Origin: an uncultured Flavobacteriaceae bacterium
GTDB lineage: Bacteria > Bacteroidota > Bacteroidia > Flavobacteriales > Flavobacteriaceae
Assembly (NCBI GenBank): GCA_949372605.1
Contig: CASIAE010000004.1
Location: 38,400-102,399, forward strand
Direction of reading: 5' to 3'
DNA length: 64,000 nucleotides
The notes below the pieces were generated by a model. The model did no database searches and was not told the origin of the DNA. It saw only the letters and a program-made list of their open reading frames with translations. This document shows, in pieces, positions 38,865 to 46,900 of this stretch (position 1 is its first letter; the number at the start of each line of letters is the position of its first letter). Made by a program: the position numbers and the translations under genes.

Positions 38865-39017
38865 TTAAAGCGCCCAAGCTCTTCCACCAGTTGCTTCTTT
38901 TAGGAATACACATCCTTTTTGTTCTTCCGGAGCGGGAGCATAAGCCATAACGATTTCGCCAATTACTTCAGAATTCTTAAAGGCAGATACCGCAAAACTT
39001 CTCAAGCTTCTAAAGAG
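38865..39017 (-). pseudogene. C-terminal stub of an unidentified protein
   Basis: Open frame ending GGRAWAL-stop. It reads LRSFAVSAFKNSEVIGEIVM, then APAPEEQKGCVFLKEAT. It is protein-like, but has no start and abuts the sulfatase stop at 39024. It is probably the 3-prime end of a gene whose front was replaced. Confidence 0.35.
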
Positions 39018-39023
39018 TTTGAA

Positions 39024-40589
39024 TTAGTTGTTTATTCTTAAATCTTCATTCAGACGGTAAAAAGCACCCTCAATATCACGCTCACCTGTTTCTGCTTTTA
39101 CATCCTTTAGGAATTTATTTAGTTCAGTTTCAAGTTCCTTTACTTTTTTAGGATACTTCTCAAGCAGATTTATGTTTTCGCCGATGTCATTTGCAAGATT
39201 AAATAATTCGACCTTCGGCGTATTCTCATACTTCGTCTCCTTGGACCAATATTTAATTAATTTGAATTCGCCTTTTATAATCGCACTGCGCGGCGCACGA
39301 TGCGACGATTGATGAAAGATCAATACTTCACTGTTTCGCTCAACGGTTTCAATACTTTCGTCGTGAAGAAGAGGAACCAAACTTCCACCGTCAATTTCCT
39401 CAGGCATTTCTACTTTGTTCCCTGCCAACTCGGCAAAAGTGGGAAGAAAGTCTAAACCTGAAACAGGTATTTCGCTTACCCGCCCAGCTTTAATGCCTGG
39501 ACCGAAAACAATAAAAGGAACACGTAATCCTCCCTCGTAAAACGAATGTTTTCCATCGCGCAACGGGAAATTTCTTTGATGAATTTCAGTAAATTTCCCA
39601 TCCACTAATTCTTTGTTCTCATCAACAAAACCCATTTGATACAAAGCCGGCGTACCACCGTTGTCACCCATCAGAAAAATATAGGTGTTGTTTTCAATTC
39701 CCATCTCTTTTACAAAATTGAGAATTTTCCCTACCCCTTCATCCAGATCTTTTAGCATAGCTGCAAACTCCGGATTGGAATGACGCTCACCTACTGGTTT
39801 ATTATTAAAGTATTCAATGGTCTCTTTTTTCGAAATTAATGAAACATGCGCAGCATAATGAGAGAGTTGCACATAAAATGGTTTGTCTTCCGAAATACTC
39901 TCTTTCATATATTTCATTGCGCGATTGGTAATTCCAAAAATATCCTTTGGATTTTCATCGCTCCAATAGTAACAACCTTTGCCAGACCTTCGCATATTTG
40001 TCGGATTCTTAATCTTATTGTCAATTAAGTATTTATCGAGCATTTTGGTATAAGTTTTAAAGTCAAGATATTCGTCGCTAAACATTTCGCCACCGGCATT
40101 TGAGCTCATTCCTTCATCGTAGTCGAAACCGGCATCTTTTGGTTCCATTGCAATGTGCCATTTCCCAAAATGTGCCGTTTTATAATCGGGATTTGCCTTT
40201 TTTATTGCTCGTGGAATAGTAAGCCAGTCGGTAGTTTTTTTATACCAGTCGGTATCTTTGTTATATAGATGCCGGGCTGCATTTTGACCAAACATCATGC
40301 TATTACGGGTTGGTGAACAGATTGGGTTGGGAGCATAACCTTGTGTAAACAACACACCCATTTTTGCCAACTTATCCATGTTGGGTGTTTCGTAGAAATC
40401 ACTTTTCGACTCTGGAATATTAGGATTAGCGAGGTGCGAAACACTTGTCCAGCCCTGATCATCAGTTAGAATAAATATAATATTAGGGCTTATTTGCGCT
40501 GTTTTCGTCTGAGCGATACCCATAAACGAACTTAATACCTCCACAATGAAAACGATTAGAACAAGATTGGCCTTACTTAGTTTCATCAC
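39024..40589 (-). CDS. S1-family sulfatase (arylsulfatase A-like)
   Basis: 521 aa with a signal peptide (VLIVFIVEVLSSFMGIAQ). The core starts [14 protein letters not shown], has the formylglycine motif ICSPTRNSMM (C-x-P-T-R, Thr in place of the common Ser), FGKWHIA (Lys/His site) and MGDNGGTPALY. The C-terminal domain has VELFNLANDIGENINL, typical of this branch. It probably removes a sulfate ester from a marine glycan in the periplasm. Codon use looks less AT-biased than neighbours (for example GCGCGGCGCACG stretch), hinting at a different source from nearby genes. Confidence 0.9.
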   Translation of the reverse strand: MMKLSKANLVLIVFIVEVLSSFMGIAQTKTAQISPNIIFILTDDQGWTSVSHLANPNIPESKSDFYETPNMDKLAKMGVLFTQGYAPNPICSPTRNSMMFGQNAARHLYNKDTDWYKKTTDWLTIPRAIKKANPDYKTAHFGKWHIAMEPKDAGFDYDEGMSSNAGGEMFSDEYLDFKTYTKMLDKYLIDNKIKNPTNMRRSGKGCYYWSDENPKDIFGITNRAMKYMKESISEDKPFYVQLSHYAAHVSLISKKETIEYFNNKPVGERHSNPEFAAMLKDLDEGVGKILNFVKEMGIENNTYIFLMGDNGGTPALYQMGFVDENKELVDGKFTEIHQRNFPLRDGKHSFYEGGLRVPFIVFGPGIKAGRVSEIPVSGLDFLPTFAELAGNKVEMPEEIDGGSLVPLLHDESIETVERNSEVLIFHQSSHRAPRSAIIKGEFKLIKYWSKETKYENTPKVELFNLANDIGENINLLEKYPKKVKELETELNKFLKDVKAETGERDIEGAFYRLNEDLRINN

Positions 40590-40776
40590 TCAGCTTATTT
40601 TTTGTTTTGAGTCTTAAAAATTCAATCTACAAATCATTGATGTCATTAGCTTCCTAAAAAATAAATTATTCTAAAACTTTATGCTTATTTTTAATAGATG
40701 CGACAGAACCGGGCTGGGGGTCTTTTAACTCTCCGGCGTGAACACATAAGGTTCTAAAATCAGCTTTTGTTTTAAT

Positions 40777-41331
40777 TTATTCTTCAATCCATGAGACAAC
40801 ACTAGGATCATCTGGAAGTGTACTTGGAGAAACCACCATTGCCAAACGACCATCTGCGTTAATTAGATATTTCTGGAAATTCCATGAAACACTTGAATCT
40901 AAAACTCCATTTTTACTCTTTTTAGTCAAAAACTCATACACTGGATGCATTTTTTTCCCTTTAACAGAAATCTTACTCATCATTGGGAAAGTCACTCCAT
41001 AATTTCTTTTGCAAAAAACAGCAATCTCTTCATCTGATCCAGGTTCTTGAAACATAAAATTATTTGCAGGAAAACCTACAATAACAAAATCTTTATCGCC
41101 GTACTTATCATAAATCGCTTGTAATTTTTTGTACTGTGGAGTTAATCCACATTTAGAAGCAGTATTCACAACCATTATTTTTTTCCCTTTTAAAGAACTA
41201 AAGTCAAATTCTTCTCCCTCTAGGTTTTGAACTGTAAATTGGTAAATCGTTGTATCACCTGCTTCCTTTTGACCTCTAGCTGATAGTGTTGCAATCATAA
41301 TAAATAACGGTATTAAGCTTCTTAACTTCAT
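40777..41331 (-). CDS. glutathione peroxidase-family thiol peroxidase, exported
   Basis: 184 aa. N-terminal signal (SLIPLFIMIATLSARGQ). GPx signature: VVNTASKCGLTPQYKKL with catalytic Cys about 61 in place of selenocysteine, VGFPANNFMFQEPGS (Gln/Asn/Trp set) and SWNFQKYLINADG. Such Cys-GPx enzymes reduce peroxides with thioredoxin-like donors. The exported location suggests protection of the periplasm or envelope lipids. Single gene. Confidence 0.9.
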   Translation of the reverse strand: MKLRSLIPLFIMIATLSARGQKEAGDTTIYQFTVQNLEGEEFDFSSLKGKKIMVVNTASKCGLTPQYKKLQAIYDKYGDKDFVIVGFPANNFMFQEPGSDEEIAVFCKRNYGVTFPMMSKISVKGKKMHPVYEFLTKKSKNGVLDSSVSWNFQKYLINADGRLAMVVSPSTLPDDPSVVSWIEE

Positions 41332-41600
41332 AGTCAGTAATTTTATTTAAATATCGCTGTTTTATTGTTAAGATAAAAATTAAATAAGCGTCTTAGACTA
41401 ATTCTGCAGAAAGGTCTTCTTCAATAAGCGCAGTGCATCTTGGCACAAGATAATCCAGTGAACCAGATTTGAACCAAAGCCAATTGTAGTTTCAATACTT
41501 CAATTTCTCCAGCCATTTTCACCTCAAGTTTAACAAAACTAAAGTAATTATCCTGTGGGATTGAATATTATTACAAGTTCTCAACCACTTTAAAGAATAG

Positions 41601-41709
41601 CAGAGATTAGGTTATATACTCATTTCACCAGCATATCCCCAAAGGAAAATATATTTATTTTGAAGGGGTGGGGTGTTAAATTGAGAGTTTTAGGTTGGAT
41701 TTTTTGGGT
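41601..41709 (-). repeat. dispersed repeat I, copy D (full length, inverted)
   Basis: Plus strand reads GGTTATATACTCATTTCACC, GCATATCCCCAAAGGAAAAT, then GAAGGGGTGGGGTGTTAAAT and TTGAGAGTTTTAGGTTGGAT. It is the reverse complement of copies B and C. One base is missing in the T-run relative to them. Confidence 0.85.
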
Positions 41710-41711
41710 TT

Positions 41712-41885
41712 ACACCCAAATAAAAGGGGGTAATTGGAACCCAGATATCCTAAGTAAAATAGGTGGTTTAGAGCCATACGACTCATAAAATCCTTGGGCA
41801 CACTAATTTCAAGCACTTTTTGGCTTTACATATATCTAAAGTCCTCAGGTTTAGGCTATAACATCTTTACAGAAATAATGCAAGA
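41712..41885 (-). repeat. dispersed repeat II, copy 1
   Basis: Includes AAATAGGTGGTTTAGAGCCA, CCTTGGGCACACTAATTTCA and GGCTTTACATATATCTAAAG, then AGTCCTCAGGTTTAGGC. Copy 2 is at 46190; the first 90 bp also recur, diverged, at 58140. Non-coding as far as I can see. It directly follows repeat I here and at 58.1 kb. Confidence 0.75.
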
Positions 41886-41981
41886 AAAATACATAAAGAC
41901 ATTAATTTTGCGCATTGGAATAAGATTCTTTGTTAGCTAATTGCAAAACAATTCTTTATATTAATTGAACTATACATAATA

Positions 41982-42905
41982 ATGAATTTTAGAAGTTTAG
42001 CATCAATATTTTCTTGTGTCTTAGTTATACTTGGACTAATATTATATTCCCCTGATATTCCAGTTTCAGATTTAAAAAGTAAGTACGCTAATCAACATTC
42101 AAAATTTATTAAAATTGACGGAATGAATGTTCATTATCGTGACCAAGGGAAAGGTGAGACTATTATTTTATTACACGGGACAGGGGCTTCTTTGCATACT
42201 TGGGACAAATGGACAGATAAATTAAAAAATAGCTATCGCGTAATTAGATTGGATCTTCCAGCATATGGATTAACTGGGCCTCACCCTGAGAATAAATACT
42301 CTATTTCTGAATATTCTGAATTTCTTAACTCATTTGTAAATCAACTAAAACTAAATAATTTTATTCTATCAGGAAATTCACTTGGAGGATCAATCTCATG
42401 GTACTATGCTTCTATTTACCCTGAAAAGGTTCAGCTTTTAAACTTATTAAGCCCTGGAGGATTTTTAAAAAAAGACAACAGAAGTCCTTTAGTAATTAAA
42501 CTAGCAAGAGCACCTGTAATTAATAAAATACTCAGATACGTTACCCCTAGATTTTTCATAAAAAATACTTTAAAAGAAGTTTACTATGACAAAAACAAAT
42601 TAACAGATCTTAAAATTGATACCTATAGGGATATGATTTTAAGAGAGAATAATAGGGAATCGTTTATTAGCAGATCGCTTTTAAAACCTAAAGACCATAC
42701 GAATAGGCTCAAGCTAATTTCAGCTCCTACGCAAATTATATGGGGGAATGAAGACGCTTGGATACCTGTTTCTAATTCTAAGTTTTTCAAGGATGCAATA
42801 GCAAACGTTAGGATCGACATAATGCATGAAACTGGTCACATTCCAATGGAAGAAAGACCATTAGAAAGCTTGGATTTATTATTAAATTTTATAAATAGTA
42901 ATTAA
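41982..42905 (+). CDS. alpha/beta hydrolase, membrane-anchored
   Basis: 307 aa. N-terminal membrane helix (ASIFSCVLVILGLILYS). The fold motifs are IILLHGTGASLHTWDKW (oxyanion HG), nucleophile elbow SGNSLGGSISW (Ser about 131), PTQIIWGNEDAWIPVS (Asp) and HETGHIPMEE (His). It belongs to the general alpha/beta-hydrolase-1 family (haloperoxidase/epoxide-hydrolase-like); the substrate is unknown. It is flanked by repeat I copies D and E. Confidence 0.85.
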   Translation: MNFRSLASIFSCVLVILGLILYSPDIPVSDLKSKYANQHSKFIKIDGMNVHYRDQGKGETIILLHGTGASLHTWDKWTDKLKNSYRVIRLDLPAYGLTGPHPENKYSISEYSEFLNSFVNQLKLNNFILSGNSLGGSISWYYASIYPEKVQLLNLLSPGGFLKKDNRSPLVIKLARAPVINKILRYVTPRFFIKNTLKEVYYDKNKLTDLKIDTYRDMILRENNRESFISRSLLKPKDHTNRLKLISAPTQIIWGNEDAWIPVSNSKFFKDAIANVRIDIMHETGHIPMEERPLESLDLLLNFINSN

Positions 42906-43034
42906 CCCAATAACTATAATATTGATTCTCCGTTTTCATCTGTAGTTAGAACTTTATAGATATAATTCACGAAGAAGTTGAGCGCCAATAACCAATTTAC
43001 CAGCTCAATTAATTAATGATAGGTTTTTAAAAGT

Positions 43035-43105
43035 AATTAGGCTACACAACCATTTCACCAGCGTATCCCCAAAAGGGAAATAGACTTATTTTGAAGGGGT
43101 TTAGT
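43035..43105 (-). repeat. dispersed repeat I, copy E (partial, inverted)
   Basis: CATTTCACCAGCGTATCCCC, AAAAGGGAAATAGACTTATT, then TTGAAGGGG. The outer part (GGGGTGTTAAATTGAGAG) is missing; the unit runs straight into the ORF at 43091. Confidence 0.8.
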
Positions 43106-43423
43106 CTTAAAAATAAGTTTGAATTAAACGATAGAATAGAAGGTGTAATGTTTTTGGACAAACACCTAAGGAGGGTTTTTAGTTGTAATGTTGTAGAAAA
43201 GGAATATAATATTAGTTTGACTTCTAAAGAAAAACCATTACGTTGTACTGAGAAATTTATTTATAATGACTTGAAACATAAAATAGTCTTCCCTAACTCC
43301 AATGGTTTAATTAAAATTAATGGAAATGATTTTGAAATTTTAATTGTTGTAGTGATTGATGATTCATACAAGTCTGGATATATAAATAAGACACTAAAGA
43401 AGGACTTTATCAAAAAAAGTTAG
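43091..43423 (+). CDS. hypothetical protein starting inside repeat I
   Basis: 110 aa. No signal peptide or family recognised. Beta-rich, with LTSKEKPLRCTEKFIYNDLK and IKINGNDFEILIVVVIDDSY. Its first codons (TTGAAGGGG) lie in repeat copy E, so its original 5-prime end was probably lost, and this may be a fragment. Confidence 0.4.
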   Translation: MKGFSLKNKFELNDRIEGVMFLDKHLRRVFSCNVVEKEYNISLTSKEKPLRCTEKFIYNDLKHKIVFPNSNGLIKINGNDFEILIVVVIDDSYKSGYINKTLKKDFIKKS

Positions 43424-43550
43424 GGAAAACAATAACTGTAAAACTTGATTGTATATGAGTAAAAAATATTCGGTTGGAAGTTTATATGTCGCATTAGTCG
43501 TTATTTGACTATTTTTATGTAATTGACTACTTTCATGTAAAAAATCATGA

Positions 43551-43838
43551 ATGGTTTTCAAAATCAGACTCAATTACGGGTTAGAGACCATCTTAAAACT
43601 AGTTCCTGTTGATTATCTATTAAAATCAAATAACCTTTCTCAAATTGGATTTATAGCACAAGACCTAAAACCGATAGTTCCAGAGGCAGTAAATGGAACA
43701 GAAGGAGACATAGAAAAGGGAGAAACCTTGGGAATAACTTACACCACATTAATCCCAATACTAACGAAGGCAATTCAGGAGTTAAAAAAAGAAAATGAAG
43801 ACCTCAAAAAACGAATTGATGCGTTAGAGAATAAATAA
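43551..43838 (+). pseudogene. C-terminal fragment of an S74 (intramolecular chaperone) tail-fibre-type protein
   Basis: 95 aa. LNYGLETILKLVPVDYLLKS, SQIGFIAQDLKPIVPEAV and ITYTTLIPILTKAIQEL, then a coiled-coil ending IDALENK, match the endosialidase-type (peptidase S74) chaperone domain that ends phage tail fibres and bacterial surface proteins. The catalytic Ser-Asp region upstream (SDxRLK) is absent, so this is only the 3-prime end. The parent protein was a long surface fibre. Confidence 0.7.
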
Positions 43839-43899
43839 TCCAAATTGATATCATAAAACAGTAACGTCACTAATAAGCTTTACTGGCGTTTTCTTTTAG

Positions 43900-43946
43900 A
43901 CCACAGGCATATCCTCTTCAGTAAGTTCAGGTATTTCTAGTCTTCT
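43900..43946 (-). repeat. dispersed repeat III (orphan C-terminal peptide tail), copy 1
   Basis: On the minus strand it reads LEIPELTEEDMPVV-stop. Other copies: 45451, 46031, 46143, 53330. No upstream gene body is attached. Confidence 0.65.
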
Positions 43947-44081
43947 TAAATAAGTCAGATGGAGAATATTCACTCGTAAAGAAAGCAGTGTAATATATCT
44001 TAGAACATTATTTACAGGGAGAGTAGCTGATAAGGCTAGTTTAAATTATTCCCTATATTTAAACATCTAATAATCAACATT

Positions 44082-44834
44082 ATGAAAAAAGCTTTATTAA
44101 CTAACCCTGCATTCAGATATGTTTTTGAGATATTTGTGATTGTATTCTCTGTAACGATATCTTTTTTCATACAAGACGTTTTAAACGATAGAGAAAAAAT
44201 AGAACATAAAAACAAGGGACTTAAAGGCGTATTGAGAGACCTCGAACAAGACAAAAAGAATTTTGTTTATACATCTAATGTAATTTCAACTAGAATTAAA
44301 TTGACAGAAGATATTTTGGAAGGGAATACATCAAATCAAAATCTTCTGTCAGTGATGTTGACTTGGGGGTTTACAGGTCAAAATTCAAATTTTAAATCTC
44401 TAATCTCAACAGGAGCTGTTGAATATATCGATAATGATTCTTTGACTTTGGAATTAACTAAATATTATGAGCAGTCTTATAAAGTGTTAAACGATACATC
44501 CGAACAATATGTAAAACACTATTTGGAACTTTCAGGATTTATGAGAACAAATTATCCTGTAAATTCAATGGACAAATTGCAAATTAAAAATGGTAAAATA
44601 GATTATGATGGATTTCAAAATGTAATTTCATTTAAATACAATGATAAAACTATCAATCAGCTTCAGGATGATTTTAGATTTAATAATTATCTATACCAAT
44701 TAAAAAAAACCAAATTATTTTATTTAATGTTTTATGAAAATGCCATAAATCAAATTGACAAATTATCAAAAATAATTATGACTGAATTAAACCTAAAAGA
44801 ACCAATCAAATCCATTAAGCATAAAAACCCATAG
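44082..44834 (+). CDS. DUF6090-family membrane-anchored protein
   Basis: 250 aa. An N-terminal helix (YVFEIFVIVFSVTISFFIQD) is followed by LNDREKIEHKNKGLKGVLRD and a helical soluble part, including ISTGAVEYIDNDSLTLELTKYYEQ. This arrangement matches the DUF6090 family found in Bacteroidota. The function is unknown. It has the leader TAAACATCTAATAATCAACA just before ATG, shared with other genes here. Confidence 0.65.
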   Translation: MKKALLTNPAFRYVFEIFVIVFSVTISFFIQDVLNDREKIEHKNKGLKGVLRDLEQDKKNFVYTSNVISTRIKLTEDILEGNTSNQNLLSVMLTWGFTGQNSNFKSLISTGAVEYIDNDSLTLELTKYYEQSYKVLNDTSEQYVKHYLELSGFMRTNYPVNSMDKLQIKNGKIDYDGFQNVISFKYNDKTINQLQDDFRFNNYLYQLKKTKLFYLMFYENAINQIDKLSKIIMTELNLKEPIKSIKHKNP

Positions 44835-44995
44835 GATTAAAAGCTTCAAGTAGCCTTAAAGAATCCTTTAACAAAAATGAAACAAGCTACAAATGATGTA
44901 AGTGAAGACTTGCTGTTTTTTATTTATTAAGCTCTTGCATTTGTTTTTTTTAATTGTTTTTTTATGTTTGAATATTATTAATAATTCAATTACAA

Positions 44996-45430
44996 ATGAT
45001 TCCTATAAAGTTACTTATGCATATAAATGCTCCCAAAGAAGAAGTTTTCAATGCTCTTACTGAGTCAGATAAACTTTCGAAATGGTATACTACTATTGTT
45101 AAAGGAGAATTTAAGTTAAATGAAATTATCACTTTTGAATTTATAAATTTTGCAGAATTTAAATTTAAGGTAATTGCATTAATTCATAATGAATCTGTTC
45201 ATCTTGAAATTATAGAGTCTGGGTTAGATAATGTTGGACATGTAATGAAATATGAATTAGATGAAAACAATGGGAAAACAAGGGTTCGCTATACCTATGA
45301 AGGCTTTGCCGAAATGGATGATTCTTATTCAAATATGAATTATAGTTCTGCTAAATATTTAGAAAGTTTGAGACAGTATTGTCAAACAGGAAATGGTGAG
45401 GCTTTTGGCTCTTCTTCTTATAGAGCTTAA
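44996..45430 (+). CDS. SRPBCC/AHSA1-like ligand-binding protein
   Basis: 144 aa. LMHINAPKEEVFNALTESDKLSKWYT is the first strand and helices of the START/AHSA1 (Bet v 1-like) fold; later strands are visible (VHLEIIESGLDNV, TRVRYTYEGFAEMD) and the C-terminal helix SAKYLESLRQYCQTG. Such proteins bind hydrophobic ligands or assist Hsp90-like chaperones; the ligand is unknown. Cytoplasmic. Repeat III lies 20 bp after its stop. Confidence 0.75.
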   Translation: MIPIKLLMHINAPKEEVFNALTESDKLSKWYTTIVKGEFKLNEIITFEFINFAEFKFKVIALIHNESVHLEIIESGLDNVGHVMKYELDENNGKTRVRYTYEGFAEMDDSYSNMNYSSAKYLESLRQYCQTGNGEAFGSSSYRA

Positions 45431-45450
45431 TTTGAATTAAAATAATTGAC

Positions 45451-45488
45451 TAAATCATCGGCATATCATCTTCATTAAGTTCGGGAAG
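45451..45488 (-). repeat. dispersed repeat III, copy 2
   Basis: On the minus strand: LPELNEDDMPMI-stop. It lies 20 bp after the SRPBCC stop codon, in convergent sense. Confidence 0.6.
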
Positions 45489-45558
45489 AAAAAAACTGAG
45501 TAGAGATATTGTAGAGTTTACTTTATATTAGCATTCTATTAATCATAAATCAAATAAG

Positions 45559-45990
45559 ATGAACGAATTTGAAATATTAAGTGTTTCGCAAGCACAATTC
45601 CAACAGAACGCTTCCTATACTATAGCAGTTTTTATTTTATTAGCAATAAATTTTTATCTGGTTAGAAGAAGTCGTGAATTAAATTTTCCTACTTATGGTA
45701 AAGCAATGATATCTTTCTTCTCATTAATATCTGTTTATGGTGGAATTCAAGTTGCTACATTTTTAAGAGCATTTCAGCATAATACTGCGCTTAATTTAAA
45801 GCAACTTAAAGAATCAGGAACTCCAATATCTGAAGTAAGCGAGGCATCAATTGAGTTTTTTGGTAATCCTTCAGCTCCATTTAGCGCTGGAATACCTGAT
45901 ATTCCTCAAATTATTTTTTATGTAGTTATTCTATTAATTTTAATGGTAGGAATTTGGGGCAAAGCACCAGATGGCGCATACACTAAATAA
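45559..45990 (+). CDS. hypothetical multi-helix membrane protein
   Basis: 143 aa with three predicted membrane helices (YTIAVFILLAINFYLV, ISFFSLISVYGGIQVATFL and IPQIIFYVVILLILMVGIWG). Short polar loops, one with NPSAPFSAGIPD. No family recognised. It is followed 40 bp later by repeat III. Confidence 0.55.
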   Translation: MNEFEILSVSQAQFQQNASYTIAVFILLAINFYLVRRSRELNFPTYGKAMISFFSLISVYGGIQVATFLRAFQHNTALNLKQLKESGTPISEVSEASIEFFGNPSAPFSAGIPDIPQIIFYVVILLILMVGIWGKAPDGAYTK

Positions 45991-46030
45991 TTTCATTTCA
46001 AAACTTTATCTTTATGATAGGTTTTTTTAT

Positions 46031-46182
46031 GTCATCGGCATATCCTCTTCAGTAAGTTCAGGTATTTCTAGTCCTCTGGTGAAGCAAAAATTTTTGAATC
46101 AATTTTTCATTCTTAGTGAATAGTAATCGGAGGTTTTTTTTAAATCACAGGCATATCATCTTCAATAAGTTCAGGAGGAAAA
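46031..46182 (-). repeat. dispersed repeat III, copies 3 and 4 in tandem
   Basis: Two tails read on the minus strand: one ends GLEIPELTEEDMPMT-stop, the other FPPELIEDDMPVI-stop. Between them CCTCTGGTGAAG...ATCGGAGGTTTTTTTT forms a long-loop hairpin with T-run on the plus strand. The same block is found at 53330-53430. Confidence 0.65.
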
Positions 46183-46189
46183 GTGAAAT

Positions 46190-46325
46190 AGGGGGTTTAG
46201 AGCTATACGACTGATAGAACCCTTGGGCACAGTAGTTCCAACCACTTCTTGGCTTTACATATATCTTAATATATTTAAAGTCCTCCGGTTTAGGCAATAA
46301 CATATTTATAGAAATAATACATAGA
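46190..46325 (-). repeat. dispersed repeat II, copy 2
   Basis: AGGGGGTTTAGAGCTATACG, CCTTGGGCACAGTAGTTCCA, GGCTTTACATATATCTTAAT and AAAGTCCTCCGGTTTAGGC. It matches copy 1 with about 12 extra bases (ATATATTTAAAG area). Confidence 0.75.
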
Positions 46326-46900
46326 CCATTTGATAATAGACTTAAACAACAATTATGAAATTCAATAACGAAATAGGGATTACGACATTGATAGCATGGT
46401 TTTAAAGGTCATATAACTATGGAAAGACCAAAAAAACAATTAAACAGTAAAACTTTTTTTAAGCAAACCAAAATATTCTATTTTTGACTCATTTTGGTCA
46501 ATTTTATCTATTTTTTGATCAATTTTAAGTGTTTATAGTCATCTTTTACTCTTTTTTTAAATTTTAATTATTCATATATCTAGAGACAAAAGGTTATACC
46601 TGTAGCGGTATTTTAGACCCCTAGACAAAAAGAGTATAAAAACAGGTGCTTAGACCCAATGATAGTGAAGGATTGAAGGGTGGTGAACTCATGCGATTTA
46701 AAAATTCCGTAAAAGCGTTTTTAGGAAACGTATTATCATATAAAGTATTCTATTTGTATTTAATTTTATTATTTTGATAAAATGTCAAAATCTCTCTTTC
46801 CATGCTTCCTTTTAAACCTGTTTTAACTTTAGTCTTCGTTTGCAAAGACAAAAGCTTATTTAAATTTCCGGCCAATTAATGGCTCCAAAAATTAAGATAC

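Larger units (their letters stand above)
41332..41981. other. intergenic region with repeats I and II
   Basis: 650 bp. Contains repeat I copy D and then repeat II. The part before 41600 shows no gene. The region upstream of the hydrolase (41900-41981) must carry its promoter. Confidence 0.55.
45991..46900. other. long intergenic region: repeats III and II and the selO promoter area
   Basis: 910 bp. 46031-46182 holds two repeat III tails; 46190-46325 holds repeat II copy 2. The rest is AT-rich with T-rich blocks (TTTTTGACTCATTTTGGTC). Around 46610-46660 two similar segments (TTTAGACCCCTAGAC, GCTTAGACCCAAT) occur. No gene seen. Confidence 0.55.

Noticed and set aside
41601-41709. Repeat I as an integron attC site
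   Set aside because: One end has ATCCAAC, which fits RYYYAAC, but the other end has no complementary GTTRRRY core and no integron integrase is in the window.
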